The position numbers and the translations under genes are program-made. Under the pieces are notes generated by a model. The model was not told the origin of the DNA and did not search any database. It worked only from the letters and a program-made list of their open reading frames with translations. Below, piece after piece: positions 1-7,000 of a DNA stretch of 14,660 nucleotides (position 1 is its first letter; each line of letters begins with the position of its first letter). The stretch comes from DATCLA01 sp036564195 (lineage in GTDB: Bacteria > Bacillota > UBA4882 > UBA8346): the NCBI GenBank assembly GCA_036564195.1, contig DATCLA010000173.1, positions 1 to 14,660 of the forward strand. Reading direction: 5' to 3'.

Positions 1-140
1 AGATGGTAATGCCTGGTGACAACATCAGGATGACAATAGAGTTAATCGCGCCGATTGCCATGGAAGAGAAGTTACGGTTTGCCATTAGAGAAGGCGGTCA
101 TACCGTCGGTTCCGGCGTGGTAACTAAGGTGATTGAGTAA
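1..140 (+). CDS. tuf: Elongation factor Tu, C-terminal end (partial)
   Basis: This is the last part of an EF-Tu gene whose 5' end lies outside the window. The frame beginning at position 3 gives 45 residues ending in TAA at 138-140. They start with MVMPGDNIRM and finish with GGHTVGSGVVTKVIE, the characteristic end of the third (beta-barrel) domain of bacterial EF-Tu. EF-Tu carries aminoacyl-tRNA to the ribosomal A site as a GTP complex. The GTPase domain is not visible here, so completeness upstream cannot be judged. A second tuf gene begins at 14539, so the genome appears to carry two tuf genes in the same orientation around this cluster. The gene is followed by about 300 non-coding bases before rpmG. 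Confidence 0.97.
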   Translation, partial: MVMPGDNIRMTIELIAPIAMEEKLRFAIREGGHTVGSGVVTKVIE

Positions 141-207
141 GGTTTACAACCTGGAAAGGGATTTAACCGAAAAATATAAATGTTCCGCAAGAGTCTGTCG
201 CGATTAT

Positions 208-289
208 GGAAGTGTGAAGTTTGAAATTGGAAAGCCAGTAAAATTGATAGCCGTTCCAGTCTCCTGCTTCTCACTTCCTATTTTTACTT
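208..289 (+). terminator. Long imperfect inverted repeat; possible tuf terminator or degenerate intergenic repeat
   Basis: GGAAGTGTGAAG (208-219) is the reverse complement of CTTCTCACTTCC (267-278) except for one T-T mismatch. Inside it TGGAA (228-232) can pair with TTCCA (254-258), giving a two-tier hairpin. A T-rich stretch follows at 279-290. It lies downstream of tuf and upstream of the next promoter, so it may end the tuf transcript. The interrupted stem and wide inner loop are unusual for an intrinsic terminator. The GAAGTG/CACTTC-rich arms also resemble dispersed intergenic repeats of some Bacillota. The pairing is seen directly; the function is inferred. Confidence 0.45.
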
Positions 290-319
290 TGATTGTTAAT
301 TTTGATGTTTAAATTTTGC

Positions 320-348
320 TTGACACTCAAAAATAAATATGATAAATT
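320..348 (+). promoter_or_regulatory. Sigma-A-type promoter for rpmG-secE-nusG
   Basis: A perfect -35 box TTGACA (320-325), a 17-bp spacer and a -10 box TAAATT (343-348, 4 of 6 matches to TATAAT). TG at 340-341 followed by A forms an extended -10. Transcription would start near 355, leaving a leader of about 85 nt before rpmG. The flanking bases (GCTTGACACT and TGATAAA) are nearly the same as in the promoter at 11042-11070. Confidence 0.75.
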
Positions 349-366
349 TGATTGGGTAAATGAATT

Positions 367-400
367 GACCCGTAGGGTCTTTATTTTTTTCACTTTTTTT
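367..400 (+). promoter_or_regulatory. Short hairpin with T-tracts in the rpmG leader (possible attenuator)
   Basis: GACCC (367-371) and GGGTC (375-379) form a 5-bp perfect stem with a 3-nt loop. It is followed at once by a T-rich run (380-390) and a second run of seven T (394-400). It would lie within the first 15-35 nt of the transcript from the promoter at 320-348. This looks like a weak intrinsic terminator or pause site. The stem is short, so a regulatory role is only inferred. Confidence 0.35.
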
Positions 401-440
401 GTAAATCGAGCTAGAGGTGTTAGAGGAGGTGGAGGCGGCT

Positions 441-590
441 GTGCGCGAAGGAATTACTTTAGCCTGCTCTGAATGTAAAAATCGCAATTACCGGACCAGT
501 AAAAACAAGAAGAATAACCCGGAACGGATCGAATTGATGAAGTATTGTAAGTTTTGCAAAAAAGAGACGAACCATAAAGAAACCAGATAG
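441..590 (+). CDS. rpmG: 50S ribosomal protein L33 (zinc-binding form)
   Basis: A 49-residue protein starting at GTG 441 and ending at TAG 588-590. The start is placed by the strong AGGAGGTGG ribosome binding site at 424-432 and by homology to the usual L33 N-terminus (MREGITLACSEC). L33 is a small 50S protein near the E site. Two CxxC pairs, Cys9/Cys12 and Cys36/Cys39, form a zinc ribbon, so this is the zinc-containing (C+) paralogue rather than the cysteine-free form. The basic middle part (residues 13-25) fits rRNA contact. It is the first gene of rpmG-secE-nusG, an arrangement common in Gram-positive bacteria. It lies 20 nt before secE and is expected to be transcribed from the promoter at 320-348. 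Confidence 0.95.
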   Translation: MREGITLACSECKNRNYRTSKNKKNNPERIELMKYCKFCKKETNHKETR

Positions 591-610
591 CCATAGAGGG
601 GTGAGGAAAG

Positions 611-832
611 ATGCAACCCACCAAGAAAGAGAAGGAAGTTTCTCAACAGGGAATCAGCCGTTTTTTTCGCAATGTTATGGCTGAATTAAGGAAAGTTAAT
701 TGGCCTAACCGCAAAGAGCTGACTACTTATACGATTGTTGTTATAGCTACGGTTCTGGTGATCGCATTTATTATCTCGGTTTGGGATTGGAGTCTAACAT
801 TTCTCTTTAAATTTATGGGATTCTACCGCTAG
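611..832 (+). CDS. secE: Preprotein translocase subunit SecE
   Basis: A 73-residue membrane protein starting at ATG 611, after a G-rich ribosome binding site (GAGGGGTGAGG, about 596-606). SecE clamps the SecY channel of the general secretion translocon. Residues 1-24 are polar and basic. The conserved amphipathic-helix motif ELRKVNWP (residues 25-32) follows, then one membrane span at roughly residues 40-58, rich in Ile, Val and Ala. This short single-span form is the usual one in Gram-positive bacteria, unlike the three-span E. coli protein. nusG starts 12 nt after the stop codon, so the two are cotranscribed, as in most bacteria. Confidence 0.96.
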   Translation: MQPTKKEKEVSQQGISRFFRNVMAELRKVNWPNRKELTTYTIVVIATVLVIAFIISVWDWSLTFLFKFMGFYR

Positions 833-844
833 AGAGGTAAGAGA

Positions 845-1372
845 ATGGAAAAGAATTGGTATGTAATTCATACCTATTCAGGATATGAAAACAAAGTAAA
901 GGCAAACCTGGAGCGCCGGGTGGAGTCAATGGCGATGGAGGATAAAATCTTCCGGATCTTAGTTCCTACTGAGGAAGAGTTGGAAATACGTGACGGTAAA
1001 CGCAAGGTGATTAAGAAAAAGATTTTCCCCGGCTATGTCATTGTAGAAATGATTTTAACTGACGACTCCTGGTATGTGGTACGGAATACTCCCGGAGTGA
1101 CCGGGTTTGTCGGATCAGGCTCCAAACCAATTCCGCTTCAGGAACGTGAGATGCAACTGATCTTACATCAGATGGGGTTGGAAGAACCCAAGACTAAATT
1201 GGATTTTGAAATTGGCGAGACGGTCAAAGTAATCCGGGGACCTTTTGAGAATTTTTCCGGAATTATTGAAGATATCAATCCTGAAAAAGGAAAGATTAGA
1301 GTAATAGTTTCGATGTTTGGCAGAGAAACTCCGGTAGAGCTTGATTATCACCAAATAGAGAGACTTTCCTGA
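845..1372 (+). CDS. nusG: Transcription termination/antitermination factor NusG
   Basis: A 175-residue NusG starting at ATG 845, with AGAGAGG (831-837) overlapping the secE stop codon. NusG binds elongating RNA polymerase and modulates pausing, termination and transcription-translation coupling. The N-terminal NGN domain (residues about 1-110) begins with NWYVIHTYSGYENKV and includes the conserved FPGYVIVEM (61-69) and NTPGVTGFVG (81-90). The KOW domain follows at about 121-175, with GETVKVIRGPFENFSG at 124-139. Length and domain layout are normal, with no inserted domain. It ends the rpmG-secE-nusG group. rplK follows after 68 nt that hold the first L1-binding element. No terminator is visible in between, so read-through into rplKA is likely. 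Confidence 0.98.
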   Translation: MEKNWYVIHTYSGYENKVKANLERRVESMAMEDKIFRILVPTEEELEIRDGKRKVIKKKIFPGYVIVEMILTDDSWYVVRNTPGVTGFVGSGSKPIPLQEREMQLILHQMGLEEPKTKLDFEIGETVKVIRGPFENFSGIIEDINPEKGKIRVIVSMFGRETPVELDYHQIERLS

Positions 1373-1384
1373 TTAAGTTGGAAA

Positions 1385-1413
1385 GTGGGAGGGACCAAAC
1401 CCGTTAAGACCAC
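1385..1413 (+). promoter_or_regulatory. Predicted ribosomal protein L1 binding site in the rplK leader
   Basis: The RNA can fold as GTGG (1385-1388), GA, GGG (1391-1393), a 6-nt loop, CCC (1400-1402), GTTAAGA and CCAC (1410-1413). This reproduces the L1-binding helix of 23S rRNA (GGUGGGAGG on one strand and CCG with ACCACC on the other). It lies 27 nt upstream of the rplK start codon. L1 is known to repress the rplK-rplA mRNA in other bacteria by binding such a mimic. The same core recurs before rplA with a different apical stem, which supports a selected structure. Confidence 0.75.
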
Positions 1414-1440
1414 ATCTTAAAATTGAGGAGGTGAAGGGCA

Positions 1441-1866
1441 ATGGCTAAAAAAATTACGGGTATGATTAAACTACAAGTGCCGGCTGGTAAAGCAAACCCG
1501 GCCCCGCCGGTAGGCCCTGCCCTGGGACAACACGGCGTTAATATTATGGAATTTTGTAAAAGCTTTAATGAACGCACCGCTAAGCAGGCGGGAATGATTA
1601 TTCCGGTAGTAATTACGGTATATGAAGACCGTTCATTTACCTTTGTTTGCAAGACGCCGCCAGTTCCGGTGTTGCTGAAAAAAGCGTTGGGAATTGAAAA
1701 AGGTTCCGGGGTACCGCAGCGTGATAAAGTTGGAACCATCAGTAAAGCAAAAGTCCGGGAGATCGCTGAATTGAAAATGGCAGACCTTAATGCTGGCAGT
1801 GTGGAAGCAGCAATGAGTATGGTTGCCGGTACTGCCCGCAGCATGGGTATTACCATTGAAGAATAA
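1441..1866 (+). CDS. rplK: 50S ribosomal protein L11
   Basis: A 141-residue L11 starting at ATG 1441, after a GAGGAGGTGAAGG ribosome binding site (about 1425-1437). L11 binds the GTPase-associated region of 23S rRNA at the stalk base and contacts EF-G and EF-Tu. The N-terminal domain opens with the conserved KLQVPAGKANPAPPVGPALG (residues 10-29). It includes the proline pair Pro22/Pro23 that is the site of thiostrepton-resistance changes in other species, here in the sensitive form. The C-terminal rRNA-binding domain (about 72-141) ends with MGITIEE. Length equals the family norm. It forms a pair with rplA and lies between two predicted L1-binding sites. Confidence 0.98.
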   Translation: MAKKITGMIKLQVPAGKANPAPPVGPALGQHGVNIMEFCKSFNERTAKQAGMIIPVVITVYEDRSFTFVCKTPPVPVLLKKALGIEKGSGVPQRDKVGTISKAKVREIAELKMADLNAGSVEAAMSMVAGTARSMGITIEE

Positions 1867-1882
1867 AGCGGTTTTGCGGAGC

Positions 1883-1913
1883 GTGGGAGGAAAGCTTTTT
1901 CCGTTAAAACCAC
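1883..1913 (+). promoter_or_regulatory. Second predicted ribosomal protein L1 binding site, before rplA
   Basis: The intergenic RNA can fold as GTGG (1883-1886), GA, GGAAA (1889-1893), a 4-nt loop, TTTCC (1898-1902), GTTAAAA and CCAC (1910-1913). The GTGG-GA / GTTAARA-CCAC core is the same as in the rplK leader. The apical stem is five A/T-containing pairs instead of three G-C pairs, so base pairing is kept while sequence differs. It ends just before the AAAGGAGG ribosome binding site of rplA, so bound L1 could block translation of its own gene. Confidence 0.75.
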
Positions 1914-1929
1914 AAAGGAGGAATTATAA

Positions 1930-2610
1930 ATGCCAAAACATGGTAAGAGATATAATGAATCTCTGAAGATGATTGAAAAAGCCAAAGTTTATGAGCCGGC
2001 GGCTGCTTTAGCCTTGCTTAAAGAAATGCCTAAAGGTAAGTTTGATGAAACTGTTGAAGTTTCAATTCGTTTAGGGGTTGATCCCCGGCGCGCCGATCAG
2101 CAGATTCGCGGTGCGGTAGTGTTGCCTTATGGTACCGGACGGACAGTGCGGGTAGCGGTTTTTGCTAAAGGCGAAAAGGCAAAAGAAGCTGAAGAAGCCG
2201 GTGCTGATCTGGTCGGCGCCGATGAATTAATTGCCGAGGTTCAAAAAGGTGTGATCAATTTTGACGTCGCCGTCGCTACTCCTGATATGATGGGTAGTGT
2301 TGGTAAATTAGGTAAAATCCTTGGCCCGAAGGGTTTAATGCCTAACCCTAAGACCGGTACGGTAACGATGGATGTAACCAAGGCAATTAAGGAGATTAAA
2401 GCCGGTAAAGTAGAGTACCGGGTTGATAAAACCAGTATTATCCATGTTCCCATCGGAAAAGTATCTTTTGACGCCGATAAACTATTGGAAAATTTCCGAA
2501 CATTAATGGATGTAATTATTAAAGCCAAACCGGCTGCGGCTAAGGGTACCTATATTAAAAGTGTAGTCCTGTCTTCCACCATGGGCCCGGGAATCCGGGT
2601 AACCACGTAA
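1930..2610 (+). CDS. rplA: 50S ribosomal protein L1
   Basis: A 226-residue L1 starting at ATG 1930, after AAAGGAGG (1914-1921). L1 forms the mobile stalk next to the E site and helps release deacylated tRNA. It is also a translational repressor of its own operon in several bacteria. The family signature GKILGPKGLMPNPKTGTV is present (at about residues 126-143), as is the C-terminal STMGPGIRV. The two-domain plan is complete and length is normal (E. coli L1 is 234 residues). Thirty-one nt of structured RNA upstream look like an L1 target site, which fits feedback control. Downstream lies the L10 leader, with no obvious terminator directly after the rplA stop codon. Confidence 0.98.
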   Translation: MPKHGKRYNESLKMIEKAKVYEPAAALALLKEMPKGKFDETVEVSIRLGVDPRRADQQIRGAVVLPYGTGRTVRVAVFAKGEKAKEAEEAGADLVGADELIAEVQKGVINFDVAVATPDMMGSVGKLGKILGPKGLMPNPKTGTVTMDVTKAIKEIKAGKVEYRVDKTSIIHVPIGKVSFDADKLLENFRTLMDVIIKAKPAAAKGTYIKSVVLSSTMGPGIRVTT

Positions 2611-2625
2611 GAAGCCGCTTGAATC

Positions 2626-2655
2626 TTTACCGAAAAGCTGAATAATAAATAGTAT
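2626..2655 (+). promoter_or_regulatory. Weak candidate promoter upstream of the L10 leader
   Basis: TTTACC (2626-2631, 4 of 6) and TAGTAT (2650-2655, 4 of 6) are 18 bp apart. A start near 2662 would coincide with the beginning of the conserved L10 leader (GCC at 2661). rplJL often has its own promoter in Gram-positive bacteria. The matches are weak in an AT-rich stretch, and read-through from rplKA is an adequate alternative. Confidence 0.25.
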
Positions 2656-2660
2656 TTTGT

Positions 2661-2774
2661 GCCATAGACAGTAGGTGTCATTTTTGACATAATGGTTAAC
2701 CCGCCTACCGAGGCTGGAAGAGACTTAGTTTTGTGGTTGCTGAAGACCTCCAGTTTGCTATGGAGGTCTTTTTT
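2661..2774 (+). ncRNA. L10 (rplJ) leader RNA with intrinsic attenuator
   Basis: This matches the ribosomal protein L10 leader family. GCC (2661-2663) can pair with GGC (2712-2714), and GTAGG (2671-2675) with CCTAC (2704-2708). Between them is a small hairpin TGTCA/TGACA (2676-2680 with 2685-2689), and TTAACCCGCCTACCGAGG carries the conserved internal loop. In this family L10, with L7/L12, binds the leader and represses rplJL. Further down, AAGACCTCCA (2743-2752) and TGGAGGTCTT (2761-2770) form a perfect 10-bp stem with an 8-nt loop and a T-run (2769-2774), an intrinsic terminator. CTGGA (2714-2718) could pair with TCCAG (2749-2753) as a competing antiterminator, which is my inference. Confidence 0.92.
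2743..2774 (+). terminator. Attenuator terminator in the L10 leader
   Basis: A perfect 10-bp stem (2743-2752 with 2761-2770), an 8-nt loop and six consecutive T lie 55 nt before the rplJ start codon. Its place inside the L10 leader, upstream of rplJ rather than after a gene, shows that it is a conditional terminator for rplJL. Confidence 0.88.
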
Positions 2775-2828
2775 ATGGATTTTGTTTTTTGCAACGTATG
2801 AATGAATGTTAAAAAGGAGGTGCACTTG

Positions 2829-3350
2829 ATGGCAAGAGCTGAAAAAGAGGCAGTAGTGGCTGAGATTAAACAGAAATTTGAAGCTTCGAAAACCGTTGTT
2901 TTAGCCGATTATCGTGGTTTGAACGTTGTAGAAGTCACCGAGTTGCGCAAAAAAATGCGTGAAGCTGGGATTGATTACAAAGTACTGAAAAACACCATGA
3001 CCAGCCGGGCTGCCAAAGCTGCTAATATTGAAGGTTTGGACCAATATCTTTCCGGACCTACTGCTTTAGCTTTTAGTTACCATGACCATGTTGCTCCGGC
3101 GAAAATCTTAGCAGATTTTGCTAAGGATCATAAAAAACTGGAACTAAAAGCTGGCGTGTTGGATGGAAAGGTAATCGACGTGGAAGCGGTTAAGAGTTTG
3201 GCCAGCTTGCCCCCACGCGAAGTGCTGCTTGGCAAATTGGCCAGTATGTTCCAGGCCCCGGTCCGTGGTTTGGTAACGGTTTTGTCCGGCCCGTTACGCA
3301 ATTTTGCCTATGCGGTTGAGGCAGTCCGCAAACAAAAAGCCGGTGAATGA
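2829..3350 (+). CDS. rplJ: 50S ribosomal protein L10
   Basis: A 173-residue L10, the stalk-base protein that anchors L7/L12 dimers to 23S rRNA next to L11. The start is ATG 2829, 8 nt after AGGAGG (2815-2820), and gives MARAEKEAVV. An in-frame start at 2802 would put the ribosome binding site inside the gene and is rejected. A TTG at 2826 is less likely than the adjacent ATG. The N-terminal rRNA-binding domain contains TVVLADYRGLNVVEVTELRKK and VLKNTM, both typical of L10. The C-terminal helix (about residues 135-170, with KLASMFQAPVRGLVTVLSG) carries the L7/L12 attachment sites. Length is normal. It is followed after 44 nt by rplL and is controlled by the leader at 2661-2774. Confidence 0.97.
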   Translation: MARAEKEAVVAEIKQKFEASKTVVLADYRGLNVVEVTELRKKMREAGIDYKVLKNTMTSRAAKAANIEGLDQYLSGPTALAFSYHDHVAPAKILADFAKDHKKLELKAGVLDGKVIDVEAVKSLASLPPREVLLGKLASMFQAPVRGLVTVLSGPLRNFAYAVEAVRKQKAGE

Positions 3351-3394
3351 GTGAATTTTTAAAAAGCGATCTAATTAATAAGGAGGAACTTTAA

Positions 3395-3775
3395 ATGTCC
3401 AAAGTTAATGAAGTATTGGAAATTGTTAAAGGGATGACTGTTTTAGAATTAAATGAGCTGGTTAAAGCTTTTGAGGAGGAATTTGGGGTATCAGCCGCTG
3501 CTCCGGTTGCGGTTGCCGCCGCTCCGGCAGCTGGAGCTGCTGCTGCTCCGGCTGCTGAAGAAAAAACCGAATTTGATGTGGTTTTAACCGCTGTCGGTGC
3601 TCAGAAGATTCAGGTTATTAAAGTGGTCCGTGAAATTACCGGCTTAGGTTTGAAAGAAGCCAAAGACCTGGTTGACCAAGCTCCGAAACCAGTTAAAGAA
3701 GGTATTTCCAAGGCCGATGCCGAAGCCATCAAGACCAAACTAGAAGAAGTCGGCGCCACTGTCGAGCTGAAGTAG
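3395..3775 (+). CDS. rplL: 50S ribosomal protein L7/L12
   Basis: A 126-residue L7/L12 starting at ATG 3395, after AAGGAGGA (3380-3387). It is the multi-copy stalk protein that recruits EF-G, EF-Tu and other GTPases. Three parts are visible: the N-terminal dimerisation helices (residues 1-32), an Ala/Pro/Val hinge (about 33-54), and the C-terminal factor-binding domain (about 57-126). The last contains KIQVIKVVREITGLGLKEAKDLVD, the conserved factor-binding helix. The hinge is encoded by near-repetitive GCT/GCC codons, the only low-complexity stretch of the gene. Its own strong AGGAGG site fits the need for several copies per ribosome. A strong terminator follows 55 nt downstream. Confidence 0.98.
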   Translation: MSKVNEVLEIVKGMTVLELNELVKAFEEEFGVSAAAPVAVAAAPAAGAAAAPAAEEKTEFDVVLTAVGAQKIQVIKVVREITGLGLKEAKDLVDQAPKPVKEGISKADAEAIKTKLEEVGATVELK

Positions 3776-3830
3776 TTGTTTCCTGCTTGGTTCGCTGTAA
3801 GTAATATACTTCTTGAGGTTGAACAGAAAT

Positions 3831-3862
3831 AAAGAGACTGAAAAAATTCAGTCTCTTTTAAT
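3831..3862 (+). terminator. Intrinsic terminator after rplL
   Basis: AAAGAGACTGAA (3831-3842) and TTCAGTCTCTTT (3847-3858) form a perfect 12-bp stem with an AAAA loop, ending in a T-run (3856-3859). The rpoB promoter begins only 11 nt later. This ends most rplJL transcripts and separates them from rpoBC. Confidence 0.92.
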
Positions 3863-3869
3863 TTCGTTG

Positions 3870-3898
3870 TTGACATCATCAGCTGACTATGATATTAT
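3870..3898 (+). promoter_or_regulatory. Strong sigma-A-type promoter for rpoB-rpoC
   Basis: A perfect -35 box TTGACA (3870-3875), a 17-bp spacer and -10 box TATTAT (3893-3898, 5 of 6). TGA sits directly before the -10 (TG-extended). Transcription would start near 3905, leaving a 5' leader of about 180 nt before the rpoB start codon. Confidence 0.88.
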
Positions 3899-3904
3899 TT
3901 AATT

Positions 3905-4083
3905 CTGCTGAATAAATAATGCAAATTTTTTCAAAATTATTTAACGGATGAGGGCTTAATATTTTTAAATTAGCGCTAATATCCCTATAATTATCACCCA
4001 TAAGCGAGGCTAACTATGTTACCTTGCTTTTATCTGTTTTAGATATTGGCAGTAAATTCAAATTTTCTGAAGAGGTGAGTGGC
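3905..4083 (+). promoter_or_regulatory. Long untranslated rpoB leader with palindrome and possible 8-codon ORF
   Basis: This AT-rich leader of about 180 nt matches no regulatory RNA family that I recognise. Visible elements are: AAATAAT (3914-3920) facing ATTATTT (3936-3942); a perfect 12-bp palindrome ATTAGCGCTAAT (3969-3980); and GGG (3952-3954) facing CCC (3983-3985) around it. A short ORF, ATG 4016 to TAG 4042, encodes MLPCFYLF and has a weak GCGAGG 7 nt before it. The elements are seen directly, but a role in control of rpoBC is only inferred. Confidence 0.35.
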
Positions 4084-7000
4084 TTGCAGGCTTTCAAAAG
4101 CGGACAACGAAAACGGGTGACTTTCGGCAAGACCGAGGAGATTTTGGATATCCCAAACCTCATAGAGATTCAGCAAAAATCTTATCAATGGTTTTTAGAT
4201 GAAGGTTTGCGGGAGATGTTTCGTGATATCTCACCAATTCAGGACTTCACCGGTAACCTGGTACTGGAGTTTATTGATTATGCGCTAGGCGAACCCAAGT
4301 ATCCAGTGGAAGAATGTAAAGAAAGAGACGCAACTTTTGCGGCTCCGCTTCGAGTTAAGACCAGGTTGATTAATAAAGAAACCGGTGAAGTTAAGGAACA
4401 GGAAGTCTTCATGGGTGATTTCCCGTTAATGACAGAAAAAGGTACCTTCGTTATTAATGGCGCAGAACGGGTAATTGTCAGCCAATTAGTGCGTTCGCCG
4501 GGGGTTTATTTTGGTAAGACTCAGGATACCACCGGTAAATATCTCTATTCGGCCAGTATTATCCCTAACCGGGGCGCCTGGCTGGAATTTGAGTTTGACG
4601 CCAACGATGTTTTATATGTCCGGATTGACCGGACCCGTAAAGTGCCGGTAACGATCCTGTTGAAGGCTTTGGGGTTGGGGAATAACTATGAGTTGAATGA
4701 TCTTTTTAACAACCATGAAAGTATTAAGAATACTTTAGAACGTGATAATACTCAAAACGAAGAAGAAGCGTTAGTTGAAATTTATAAACGGCTGCGGCCT
4801 GGTGAACCTCCTACAGTTGAGAGCGCCCGTTCGCTCTTTGAAAGTTTATTCTTCGATCCGAAGCGCTATGACTTGGCAGCGGTGGGCCGTTATAAAATCA
4901 ATAAAAGGTTGTCAAAGGATCCCTTAATTAAAGATGTAAATTTGAAAGTTGATGCTACTGGCAACGAAGTCCCGGGATTTGATGTTTTAAAAATTCTAAC
5001 CAAGAATGATGTGGCGTTGGTTGTCCAGTACCTCTTAAATTTGCTGGATGGCAATGGTGAAACCGACGACATCGACCATCTGGGTAACCGGAGATTAAAA
5101 TCAGTTGGTGAACTTTTGCAGAATCAATTCCGAATTGGCCTTTCCCGGATGGAGCGGGTAGTCCGTGAGCGTATGACCATTCAGGATATTGATGTGATTA
5201 CACCTCAGGCTTTAATCAATATTCGTCCGGTGGTTGCCTCGATAAAGGAATTTTTCGGTTCCAGCCAATTATCGCAATTTATGGACCAAACCAACCCTTT
5301 GGCGGAGTTAACTCATAAACGGCGTCTCTCGGCACTGGGTCCGGGTGGTTTATCCCGGGAGCGGGCCGGGTTTGAAGTACGTGACGTACACCATTCGCAT
5401 TACGGTCGGATGTGTCCGATTGAGACCCCGGAGGGTCCCAACATCGGTTTAATCGGTTCTTTAACGACCTATGCCCGGATCAATGAATTCGGGTTTATCG
5501 AAACGCCCTATCGCCGCGTGATCGACGGCAAAGTTACCGATGAAATTGTTTACCTCACTGCCGATGAGGAAGACCGGTTTATTATAGCACAGGCCAATGA
5601 ACCTTTTGATCCTGAGAGTCGTGAATTTATTAATAGCCGGGTTTCGGTTAGGCACCGTGAAGACATCCGTGAAGTGCCCAGTAATCAAGTTAACTTAATG
5701 GACGTTTCCCCCAAGCAACTGGTCAGTATTGCCACTGCTTTAATTCCGTTTTTAGAGAATGATGATGCTAACCGGGCGTTGATGGGTTCGAATATGCAGC
5801 GTCAAGCCGTTCCTTTACTGAAAACCGATGCACCGTTGGTCGGAACGGGAATGGAATATAAGGCTGCCGTTGATTCCGGAGTGGTGGTTCTGGCTAAGAA
5901 TAAAGGAGTTGTCCAAAAGGTGGCCGGTAACGAAATCCGGATTGCTACTGATCACGGTATTGACATCTATAAGCTGTTAAAATTTAAGCGTTCCAATCAG
6001 GGTACTTGTTTTAACCATAAACCGATTGTCCGGGAAGGCCAACTGGTTGAGGCGGGGGAGGTGATTGCCGACGGCCCTTCAACCGATCATGGCGAATTGG
6101 GTTTGGGACGCAATGTATTAGTCGCTTTTATGCCCTGGGAGGGTTATAACTATGAAGATGCAATTCTCCTCAGTGAGAAGCTGGTTATAGACGACGTATT
6201 CACTTCTATTCATATTGAGGAGTATGAGGCTGAAGCCAGGGATACCAAACTTGGCGCGGAAGAGATTACCCGGGATATTCCTAATGTAGGAGAGGGAGCT
6301 TTAGATGACCTTGATGAACATGGGATTATCCGGATTGGCGCCGAAGTTGGTCCTGGCGATATTCTGGTCGGTAAAGTTACTCCCAAGGGCGAGACAGAAT
6401 TAACTGCGGAAGAACGGCTGTTACGGGCGATTTTTGGTGAAAAAGCCCGAGAAGTCCGGGATACCTCCTTACGGGTCCCTCATGGTGAGTCGGGAAGAAT
6501 TGTGGATGTTAAAGTTTTTACCCGTGAGAACGGTGATGAGCTGGCCCCGGGTGTCAACCGTTTAGTACGCGTTTATATAGCCCAAAAACGGAAGATTTCC
6601 GAAGGCGATAAGATGGCCGGCCGTCACGGTAATAAGGGTGTGATATCCAAGATCCTTCCCATTGAAGATATGCCGTTTATGCCTGACGGCACCCCGGTCG
6701 AGATTATCCTTAATCCACTGGGAGTTCCCTCTCGGATGAATATTGGACAGGTTTTAGAGACACATCTAGGATGGGCTGCACATGAATTAGGAATTCATAT
6801 CGCAACTCCGGTATTCGGTGGCGCTAATGAAAATGACATCGTGGAGTGTTTGAAAAAAGCCGGACTGCCGGAAAATGGGAAGACCATCCTATATGACGGA
6901 CGGACCGGGGAACCGTTTGATAACCCGGTTACCGTAGGGTATGTCTATATGTTAAAATTAGCCCATTTGGTTGACGATAAGATGCATGCCCGTTCCACCG

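Noticed and set aside
141..440. tRNA genes between tuf and secE, as found in several other bacteria
   Set aside because: I looked for a cloverleaf with a GGTTCGA-like T-loop and found none, either here or before rpmG or secE.
1404..1985. 193-residue open frame on the minus strand across rplK and the start of rplA
   Set aside because: It is the complement of two certain genes and both L1 sites, has no plausible ribosome binding site context, and its translation resembles no known family.
3493..3560. GCT/GCC-rich repeat as an independent repeat element
   Set aside because: It is the coding sequence of the Ala/Pro hinge of L7/L12 and needs no other explanation.
4024..4083. Upstream in-frame TTG start for rpoB at 4024
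   Set aside because: No ribosome binding site precedes it, the added 20 residues match nothing in RpoB, and it would place AGAGGTG inside the gene. TTG 4084 fits better.
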